Origin: Microcaldota archaeon
GTDB lineage: Archaea; Micrarchaeota; Micrarchaeia; Micrarchaeales; CABMGC01
DNA length: 6,335 nt
Assembly (NCBI GenBank): GCA_021791075.1
Contig: JAJYXH010000092.1
Span: 1 to 6,335 of the forward strand
Direction: 5' to 3'
Below are positions 1 to 4,783 of the stretch, piece by piece. Both the position numbers and the translations under genes were made by a program. Under the pieces are notes generated by a model that saw nothing but the letters and a program-made list of their open reading frames with translations, was not told the DNA's origin and did no database searches. Every line of letters starts with the position of its first letter. The first letter of the stretch is position 1.

Positions 1-167
1 GGCAGAAGTCAATTGCATACAGACAGGGATGTATGCAAGGGCAGCACTGATACGCCCCAAGGTGCAACTCTATGAACGCCAGAGGCACCGAACCTTCAAA
101 CCGAGTAGGTCTTGAACCAAAAGGAACTCCACAGAATTTATTCGTGGGAGGATGTCAGAGGGAATAG
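1..167 (+). mobile_element. Probable 3' remnant of an IS200/IS605-type tnpB with its right end
   Basis: No intact gene is visible here. Frame 1 reads a short tail ending in KGSTDTPQGATL and stops at the TGA at 73-75. From about position 69 the reading moves to frame 3 (SMNARGTEPSN, then GLEPKGTPQNLFVGG) and stops at the TAG at 165-167. Joined across the frame change, this resembles the low-complexity C-terminal tails that follow the zinc ribbon in archaeal TnpB proteins, and the DNA is packed with hairpins as expected for a transposon right end. The catalytic RuvC part would lie left of the window, so the family call rests on tail resemblance from memory and on RNA-like structure. The TAG directly abuts the EF-2 stop at 168-170 on the other strand. 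It could instead be an unrelated structured RNA or an intergenic relic. Confidence 0.4.
13..116 (+). ncRNA. Candidate structured RNA (TnpB omega/reRNA scaffold-like)
   Basis: Several exact pairings stack up in about 100 nt. There is a perfect 9-bp stem TTGCATACA (13-21) / TGTATGCAA (30-38) with an 8-nt loop. GGGC (39-42) pairs with GCCC (54-57), and GCAC (44-47) with GTGC (62-65); these two cross, giving an H-type pseudoknot. GGTGC (61-65) can alternatively pair with GCACC (85-89). TTCAAACC (95-102) pairs with GGT-TTGAA (108-116) around one bulged C (111) and a GAGTA loop. TnpB guide RNAs overlap the 3' end of tnpB and include a pseudoknot, so the arrangement fits. Expression, strand and ends cannot be seen in the sequence. 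Confidence 0.3.
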
Positions 168-2360
168 TCAGTCCATGAACTGGTCTGGCGTGGGCGGGTT
201 CTCCGGAACTCCCTTCCTCTTTCTTATCTCCCTGACCACCTTGTCCTGGAGCTCCTTGTTCAGCTTCTCGTAGCCTGCGTACTCGGGATACCAGATCGCC
301 TTTCCCTGCGTCAGTCCCCGTATCTCGTTTGAGAATCCCTTGATCACCTCCGCGACAGGCATCTTCGCTATTATCGTCACGTTCTCGTTCTCCTGCTGTA
401 TGTCCTGGACCTGCCCCCTCTTGCCCTGTATGAACGAGATGACGTCGGATAGGTACTCCTGGCCTATGTTTATCGTGAACTTCTGCTTCGGTTCCATCAG
501 AACCACTCCTGCAGTGAGCATTCCCGCGTAGATCGGCCTCCTCATTGCCGGTATGACTTGTGCCGGACCCCTGTGCACAGGATCCTCGTGTATAGTGGCA
601 TCCGTGATCGAGACCTTTATTCCGGAGCACTTCTCCCTCGCGAGCGGCCCGTCCTTCACAGCATCCTCGAATCCCTCTATAAGGAGCTCCATGACCTCGT
701 TTAGGTACTGGACCCCCTTTGTCACATCGAGCAGTATGCTCCTGTTAGAGACGTCGACAAGGCCCTTCGCCTCATCCCTGCTGAGCCCCGCCTTTATCAG
801 AGGCTCTACGTGAAGCTTTCCCTTCGGCTTGCCCTCCCTCAGTTCGCCGCTCTCGATCATGTCGACCACGGCCTGCGGGAGAGGCTCGACGTTTATGTAG
901 AATCTCGTGTGCCTGTTTGGCGACTTGCCCTCGACGTTCTCGACGCTCTTCTCTATCGTCTCCCTGTAGACCACTATCGGCTCGCTCGTCGTTATGGGAA
1001 CCTTGAACTCATCCCTTATCTTCGTCTCGATCACCTCGAGGTGAAGCTCTCCCATTCCGCTGACGAGGTGCTCTCCCGTCTCCTGGTTGAGCTCGACGTT
1101 TATCGTCTGGTCTCCCTTGGTCAGCTCCCTGAGCGCCTCGATGAGCTTCGTCATGTCCCTAGTGTCCTTGGCCTCTATGGCCTTTGTCACGACAGGCTGC
1201 GAGTAGTGCTTTATCTGCTCGAAAGGCTCGATGTTGTTCTGGCTTACCGTGTCCCCTATCGAAGCATTCTTCAATCCGACCACCGCCGCGATGTTTCCCG
1301 CAGGCACCGCCTCTATCGAGACCTTGTCAGGACCCATGTAAAGGCTGACGGTCTGTATCTTCTGCGGATCCGGCATACCTGTAACATAAACATCAACTCC
1401 CTTCTTGACCGTTCCGGAGAATACCCGTCCGACGGCTACTTCTCCGCTGTGCTGATCGTAATTGATACCGAATACTATCATGCATACGGGGCCATCCCTG
1501 TTGACTTCGAGCATCGACTTTCCGTCGACCGTTGTGAGGTCGCCGTGCCAGAGGTGCGGTATCCTGTACTTCTGCGCCTCCCCGGGGTGCGGCATGTGCT
1601 CTATTATCATCGAGAGCACGGCCTCGTCTATCGGCGCAACCTCCTGCAGCTTAGCCTCGTCGTTCTTCGCCGTGAGGTCCCAGATGTCCTTGAACGTTAC
1701 CTTATACTTCTCCATTATCCTCTTGGAGATGGCCCACTTCTTGTAAGCAGAGCCGAAGCAGATGCTGCCTCCTTCGACGCTGACCTGCCACGTCTTCGCG
1801 AACTCCTCAGGTGCGAACCTGATTATGAGCTTGTTTATCTCGTTTATGAGCTTGAGCAGCCTCTCGAACGCCTGCTCGGGGGTGAGCTTCAGCTCATTGA
1901 GCAGCCTGTCGGTCTTGTTGACGAAGAGCACGGGCTTGGCCCTCTCCTGGAGCGCCTGCCTGAGCACCGTCTCCGTCTGGGGCATTATGCCCTCGACAGG
2001 ATCGACTACCAGCACCACTCCGTCCACGGCCCTCATGGACCTGGTGACGTGCCCTCCAAAGTCGACGTGGCCCGGAGTGTCTATCAGGTTGATTATGTAG
2101 TCCTCGCTCCTGTAGTTGAATCCGAGGGAGATGTTCGCGGACTTTATCGTCATTCTCCTGTCCTTCTCTATAGCTTCGTAATTTGTGTAGAGCGCGTCTC
2201 CAGCAACTGTCTTCGATATGATCCCAGCCCTCGCGAGCAGCGAGTCCGTGAGCGTGGTCTTCCCGTGGTGGACGTGCGCTATTATGGCGACGTTCCTTAT
2301 GTGGGAGACCGTGTTCATGATCTTTGATACTTCATCTACCACGAACTCTTTCCTTACCAT
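168..2360 (-). CDS. fusA: Translation elongation factor 2 (aEF-2)
   Basis: GTPase that drives tRNA-mRNA translocation on the ribosome. The 730 aa match the usual archaeal length. The G domain contains AHVHHGKTT (28-36), switch I RRMTI (68-72), DTPGH (94-98), NKTD (148-151) and a GSA-type G5 motif. Domain II and the C-terminal domains follow, with IHEDPVHRGPAQ in domain IV. H596 (codon 573-575) is the expected diphthamide site and is preserved, and the end (RKRKGVPENPPTPDQF) is typical. The oddity is in the active site: the normally invariant P-loop Asp of HVDHGK is His31, and the Gly of RG(I/M)TI is Arg69; FGG(D)VTR also has His104. All other GTPase motifs are intact, so I read it as functional. 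The ATG lies 4 nt after the uS7 stop, preceded by GAGATGATCC, close to the archaeal Shine-Dalgarno consensus. It is the last gene of the operon. Confidence 0.98.
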   Translation of the reverse strand: MVRKEFVVDEVSKIMNTVSHIRNVAIIAHVHHGKTTLTDSLLARAGIISKTVAGDALYTNYEAIEKDRRMTIKSANISLGFNYRSEDYIINLIDTPGHVDFGGHVTRSMRAVDGVVLVVDPVEGIMPQTETVLRQALQERAKPVLFVNKTDRLLNELKLTPEQAFERLLKLINEINKLIIRFAPEEFAKTWQVSVEGGSICFGSAYKKWAISKRIMEKYKVTFKDIWDLTAKNDEAKLQEVAPIDEAVLSMIIEHMPHPGEAQKYRIPHLWHGDLTTVDGKSMLEVNRDGPVCMIVFGINYDQHSGEVAVGRVFSGTVKKGVDVYVTGMPDPQKIQTVSLYMGPDKVSIEAVPAGNIAAVVGLKNASIGDTVSQNNIEPFEQIKHYSQPVVTKAIEAKDTRDMTKLIEALRELTKGDQTINVELNQETGEHLVSGMGELHLEVIETKIRDEFKVPITTSEPIVVYRETIEKSVENVEGKSPNRHTRFYINVEPLPQAVVDMIESGELREGKPKGKLHVEPLIKAGLSRDEAKGLVDVSNRSILLDVTKGVQYLNEVMELLIEGFEDAVKDGPLAREKCSGIKVSITDATIHEDPVHRGPAQVIPAMRRPIYAGMLTAGVVLMEPKQKFTINIGQEYLSDVISFIQGKRGQVQDIQQENENVTIIAKMPVAEVIKGFSNEIRGLTQGKAIWYPEYAGYEKLNKELQDKVVREIRKRKGVPENPPTPDQFMD

Positions 2361-2364
2361 GGGA

Positions 2365-3150
2365 TCATCTCGCCCTCTTCGCTATGCGCTCTCCTTCGAC
2401 TCTCTTCTTGACCGCGTAGCTGTCCGGGCTGTTGTTCGCCGCGAGCACGAGCTCGTTGGCAAGTGCGTCTGAGAGCGATCTCTTGTTCTTGAAGGCGCCT
2501 ATGAGCGCCGCAAGCGCGATGTTCTTTAGTGCGACGTTTATCCTTCTCTGCGCGCTTATACCTACCGCGACGTTGTAGCTGATTCCTCCGTACCTGACCC
2601 TTGTGGTGTCCTCGATAGGAGCCGAATTCTGGAGCGCGTCTATGAGAACCTGAAGGGGATTCTTGCCGGTATTCTTCTTGACAGTGTCGAATGCCTTCTC
2701 AACGACATGGATTACCTTGATCTTCTTTCCCTGAAGCCTTCCCTCGGTTCTGATTACCTTTCCGCCGATCTTCTTTCCGGTGCCTCCCCTCATGAGCTTG
2801 TTGATCAGCCTCTCGACGACGCTGATGTGCGAGGCGTAGTAGGACATGTACTTCCTCCTTCCGTAGATGTTGGGATAGATGTATGAGCTCAGGTTCACGT
2901 AGTCGGCTATGCTGCCGTCGATTATCGCGACCTCGCTCGGATCGTACTTTCCGAAGACAAGAAGGTTCACCACCTTCTTCTGTGTCTTCTTTTGAGAGGC
3001 GTCGGCTTCCTTCGGCTGCTCTGCCGATGAGACTTCTGCTGGCTGTGCGCCTGTCTGGATCACGGCCTTCTTCCTGACTCTCTTGGGCTTCGTATCCTCC
3101 TGCGTCTTTGTCTCGCTCTCAATATTTGTATTCTGATCTGCCACAAGCAT
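2365..3150 (-). CDS. rps7: Small ribosomal subunit protein uS7 (S7) with a long N-terminal tail
   Basis: Primary 16S rRNA-binding protein of the 30S head. The core from about residue 62 (NLLVFGKYD) to the end is classic archaeal uS7: VERLINKLMRGG, NPLQVLIDAL, TTRVRYGGISYNVAV, QRRINVAL and the C-terminal AANNSPDSYAVKKR. The 261 aa exceed the roughly 190-215 usual for archaea because residues 1-60 form a low-complexity, probably disordered tail rich in K, E, Q, T and A, with a basic patch KPKRVRKK (21-28). The ATG overlaps the uS12 stop by one base (TAATG), implying translational coupling. GAGGTAAT sits almost on the ATG, so the GTG of codon 3 (3142-3144) has better Shine-Dalgarno spacing and may be the true start; this changes only two residues. 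Confidence 0.97.
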   Translation of the reverse strand: MLVADQNTNIESETKTQEDTKPKRVRKKAVIQTGAQPAEVSSAEQPKEADASQKKTQKKVVNLLVFGKYDPSEVAIIDGSIADYVNLSSYIYPNIYGRRKYMSYYASHISVVERLINKLMRGGTGKKIGGKVIRTEGRLQGKKIKVIHVVEKAFDTVKKNTGKNPLQVLIDALQNSAPIEDTTRVRYGGISYNVAVGISAQRRINVALKNIALAALIGAFKNKRSLSDALANELVLAANNSPDSYAVKKRVEGERIAKRAR

Positions 3151-3578
3151 TACCTCTTAGGTTTCTCCTTCTTTCCCTTCACGACCTCGTAAAGGTCGGC
3201 ACCGTTGACTGCGCATACCCTGTATCTCAGGCCCGGTATGGAACCCATGGCTCCTCTCTGCGAGCCTCCCATACCCTGGATCATGACCTCGTCGTGCTCC
3301 TCTATGAAGTTGATCGCACCATCGTAAGGGACGTATGCTCCGACGATCTTCCCGTTCTTGACTATCTGGACTCTTACGCACTTGGTGAGACCGGAGTGCG
3401 GTTGCTTCTGCTGGAGCACGAACTTCTGGAGGACGAGCGCCTTGGCTCTGGGGACGGTGCCCACGGGATCGTACTTCGCCTTCAGCTTGAAGTACTTCCT
3501 CTTCCACCACTTGTTGAGCATTCTGTGCTTCTTCCTCTTCTTCACGAGCTCTCTTGCTGCAAATTCTCCCTTAGCCAA
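3150..3578 (-). CDS. rps12: Small ribosomal subunit protein uS12 (S12), TTG start
   Basis: Decoding-centre protein of the 30S subunit. The frame is open to an ATG at 3734, but that would add 52 residues lying antiparallel to nothing recognisable and inside eL30. The TTG at 3576-3578 gives 142 aa, near the family's usual ~147, and starts MAKGEFAAREL like other archaeal S12. It has GGTGA four bases upstream and begins 11 nt after the eL30 stop. Recognisable blocks are KCVRVQIVKNGK (66-77), VPYDGAINFIEEHDEV (83-98), IPGLRYRV (114-121) and the C-terminal KGKKEKPKR. Two decoding loops are unusual: the PNSA(I/L)RK loop reads PHSGLTK (60-66), and the Asp before (I/L)PGVR is Ser113. The stop overlaps the uS7 ATG. 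Confidence 0.96.
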   Translation of the reverse strand: MAKGEFAARELVKKRKKHRMLNKWWKRKYFKLKAKYDPVGTVPRAKALVLQKFVLQQKQPHSGLTKCVRVQIVKNGKIVGAYVPYDGAINFIEEHDEVMIQGMGGSQRGAMGSIPGLRYRVCAVNGADLYEVVKGKKEKPKR

Positions 3579-3582
3579 TGTT

Positions 3583-3587
3583 TCACC
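3583..3587 (-). promoter_or_regulatory. Shine-Dalgarno GGTGA that sets the uS12 TTG start
   Basis: GGTGA matches the archaeal anti-Shine-Dalgarno core and ends four bases before the TTG at 3576-3578, inside the 11-nt eL30/uS12 spacer. No comparable motif was noted for the upstream ATG at 3734, so this motif decides the start. Confidence 0.8.
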
Positions 3588-3589
3588 GA

Positions 3590-3892
3590 TTAAGAATATT
3601 CCTCCTCGAGTATCTTTGAGTTCCCGGCCTCGAGGATCGCCAGGCTGTTCACAGAGTATGGCCTTCCGCACGCAGCGCCGAGTTCGACGGAGTTGCCCCT
3701 GAACCTGATCACGCGCATGCCAGCGACGCTGCACACGTGCATTAAATCATCCACGATCTCCTTCTTTCCCTTCGACGCTATGACTATCGCCTTGGCCGAG
3801 TTTGAGCTGACCTGGCGCATCACGCTCCTGTTGCCGAAGCTGACCTTGCCGGTGTCTATGGCCAATCTAAGATCGTTGTTTAGATCACTCAT
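3590..3892 (-). CDS. rpl30e: Large ribosomal subunit protein eL30 (L30e)
   Basis: 50S protein of the L7Ae/L30e kink-turn-binding fold, found in archaea and eukaryotes only. The 100 aa are the usual length. Family blocks are LRLAIDTGKVSFGNRSV (8-24), SAKAIVIASKGKKEI (32-46), the core VIRFRGNSVELGAACGRP and the C-terminal SLAILEAGNSKIL. The frame opens three codons earlier with a TTG (3899-3901), but the ATG at 3890-3892 gives the expected start (MSDLNNDL); GGTTAGC before it is a weak ribosome-binding site. It is the first gene of the operon and ends 11 nt before uS12. In many archaea this gene sits between RNA polymerase A'' and NusA; neither is present here. Confidence 0.95.
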   Translation of the reverse strand: MSDLNNDLRLAIDTGKVSFGNRSVMRQVSSNSAKAIVIASKGKKEIVDDLMHVCSVAGMRVIRFRGNSVELGAACGRPYSVNSLAILEAGNSKILEEEYS

Positions 3893-3922
3893 GCTAACCA
3901 ATTAACTAGGCAATTAAAGGAA

Positions 3923-3938
3923 GAATGCGGGAGCATTC
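3923..3938 (-). promoter_or_regulatory. Perfect inverted repeat in the eL30 operon leader/promoter
   Basis: GAATGC-GGGA-GCATTC is a perfect 6-bp inverted repeat with a 4-nt centre, 31 bases before the eL30 ATG. If transcription starts from the TATA at 3983-3991, it forms a leader hairpin; if from the box at 3942-3950, it lies between TATA and start site, an operator position. Role inferred. Confidence 0.4.
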
Positions 3939-3941
3939 ACG

Positions 3942-3950
3942 TTATAAAAA
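3942..3950 (-). promoter_or_regulatory. Secondary TATA-like box for the eL30 operon
   Basis: TTTTTATAA on the minus strand. A start about 26 nt downstream would fall near 3920, giving a roughly 28-nt leader. It matches the archaeal consensus less well than the box at 3983-3991; both may be used. Confidence 0.35.
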
Positions 3951-3982
3951 GCCTATTAAGTATTAGATAATTAGCTCAAAAG

Positions 3983-3991
3983 ATATATAAA
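3983..3991 (-). promoter_or_regulatory. TATA box for the eL30-uS12-uS7-EF-2 operon
   Basis: TTTATATAT, the same nine bases as the box at 4754-4762 and the one before vapB, lies 28 nt beyond the vapC stop. The expected start near 3961 would give a leader of about 70 nt containing the inverted repeat at 3923-3938. No clear terminator separates it from vapC. Confidence 0.55.
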
Positions 3992-4019
3992 GCTTCAGAG
4001 AATCAGTCAGATCAGCGGG

Positions 4020-4448
4020 TTACTTAAAGTCCTTAATGTGCTTTATGAACGGCAGGCCAACAGCATCAATGAGCCTCCGATCCGCTGTATAGAGCTTCGA
4101 ATCAGAAACTTCGGCAAGGGCAATGTAAGACGCATCGTAAACGGTAATACGGTGTTCAAATACCAGATCAATAGTCTTCATTGCAAGTTCCCCTGCCGAG
4201 TCGAATGACGTAAATCCATAGTCGCAGAGTGCCTTTGCAACGGTTTTAACCTCATTTAACGAGTACTTATTCTTGGAGTATCTAAGGCCATTAAGAACCT
4301 CATAGGCCAGTATGGAAGGGGTCATTATCTCGATGACTCCTTTTATATGCGAGTCTAGCAATGAACGTGCCTGCGGGGAATGCTCCTCGTCTACGAAGAA
4401 TTTTATGACAACGCTTGCATCAGCGACTACCCTGTCCATACCTCTCAT
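4020..4448 (-). CDS. vapC: VapC-type PIN-domain ribonuclease toxin
   Basis: PIN-domain endoribonuclease, the toxin of a type II toxin-antitoxin pair; characterised relatives cleave tRNA or rRNA. The 142 aa carry the four acidic metal-binding positions in family context: D10 (VVADASVVIKFF), E50 (AYEVLNGL), D105 (VYDASYIALA) and D123 (YTADRRLI), so the active site looks complete. It overlaps the 3' end of the antitoxin gene by 29 nt, the usual coupled order (antitoxin first). A second ATG at 4437-4439 (codon 4) gives the more typical start MDRVVADAS and is equally possible. GC content is visibly lower than in the ribosomal operon, consistent with horizontal acquisition. The RNA target cannot be inferred. 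Confidence 0.93.
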   Translation of the reverse strand: MRGMDRVVADASVVIKFFVDEEHSPQARSLLDSHIKGVIEIMTPSILAYEVLNGLRYSKNKYSLNEVKTVAKALCDYGFTSFDSAGELAMKTIDLVFEHRITVYDASYIALAEVSDSKLYTADRRLIDAVGLPFIKHIKDFK

Positions 4449-4674
4449 CCCTAAACTTCCTTATTATCTCAGTCGAATCATATCTGCTCTTCTTGCGTGA
4501 ATAGTATATCCTATCGGTAAGCATTACGGCCTCAGCAAGCCTCCTCTCCTTATTTTCAGAGATCCTGGTCTCTATGAACCTGCGTATCTCAGCAGACCAA
4601 TTTATCTTTACATCCTTCATTCTCATCTTCATCTCCTTATCCACTTTCACTAAGATTGCAGCTTGACTTGCCAT
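4420..4674 (-). CDS. vapB: VapB-type antitoxin, ribbon-helix-helix
   Basis: Antitoxin partner of the adjacent PIN toxin; the N-terminus binds DNA and the C-terminus typically wraps the toxin. It is 84 aa. Residues 6-11 (AILVKV) fit the beta-strand, 12-20 the first helix and 27-40 the second, with the archaeal VapB signature NWSAEIRRFIE at 25-35. The C-terminal half is charged (KERRLAEA, SRKKSRYDS), as expected for the toxin-binding segment. The ATG at 4672-4674 has GGTG six bases upstream. The coding end overlaps vapC. It probably represses its own promoter through the inverted repeat at 4696-4722. Confidence 0.88.
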   Translation of the reverse strand: MASQAAILVKVDKEMKMRMKDVKINWSAEIRRFIETRISENKERRLAEAVMLTDRIYYSRKKSRYDSTEIIRKFRDERYGQGSR

Positions 4675-4695
4675 CTAACGCACCAGAATATATAT

Positions 4696-4722
4696 GGTAT
4701 ATATCATATATAAATATATACC
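4696..4722 (-). promoter_or_regulatory. vapBC promoter/operator: TATA box inside a 9-bp inverted repeat
   Basis: GGTATATAT (4696-4704) and ATATATACC (4714-4722) form a perfect 9-bp inverted repeat around a 9-nt spacer. The minus-strand TATA box TTTATATAT (4706-4714) lies between and partly in the right arm. The expected start near 4684 leaves a leader of only about 10 nt. A dimeric RHH antitoxin binding both arms would block TBP, the usual VapB autoregulation. Low sequence complexity (AT alternation) weakens the symmetry argument, but the GG/CC ends support it. Confidence 0.55.
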
Positions 4723-4726
4723 TACC

Positions 4727-4742
4727 GCGACGACGTTGTCGC
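4727..4742. promoter_or_regulatory. GC-rich near-palindrome between the divergent promoters
   Basis: GCGACGACGTTGTCGC reads as its own reverse complement except for one symmetric pair (G4732/T4737). It is a GC island in an AT-rich region, 11 bp upstream of the plus-strand TATA box at 4754 and just behind the vapB promoter, a typical place for a transcription factor site. Function inferred from position only. Confidence 0.4.
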
Positions 4743-4753
4743 TAAAGAAGAAC

Positions 4754-4762
4754 TTTATATAT
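4754..4762 (+). promoter_or_regulatory. TATA box for the 4784-5496 gene, predicting a leaderless mRNA
   Basis: TTTATATAT, preceded by purine-rich AAAGAAGAA that could serve as BRE. A start about 26 nt from its centre falls at or next to the ATG at 4784, so the transcript would be leaderless. This also argues against translation starting at the ATG at 4762, which lies in the box itself. Confidence 0.6.
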
Positions 4763-4783
4763 TGGGAGAGAGAAGAGCTGGTC

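Noticed and set aside
85..130. GGTTCAAGACC on the minus strand resembling a tRNA T-arm
   Set aside because: The flanking bases do not make a 5-bp T stem and no acceptor or anticodon arms can be placed.
70..630. 186-codon minus-strand frame across the EF-2 3' end
   Set aside because: Out of phase with EF-2, Gly/Arg/Asp-rich, no recognisable family: a shadow of EF-2.
810..2327. 505-codon open frame on the plus strand opposite EF-2
   Set aside because: It lies wholly inside the EF-2 gene and its Leu/Arg/Asp/Val/Tyr-rich repeats mirror EF-2 codon bias. No start context or family resemblance.
3579..3734. N-terminal extension of uS12 from the ATG at 3734
   Set aside because: It would overlap most of the 3' half of eL30, has an Arg/Cys-rich composition with no homology, and the TTG at 3578 with GGTGA gives the family-length protein.
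4762..4783. ATG at 4762 as start of the unknown plus-strand gene
   Set aside because: It is embedded in the TATA box, and the reading frame up to about 4900 is Gly/Arg/Gln-rich, typical of out-of-phase translation.
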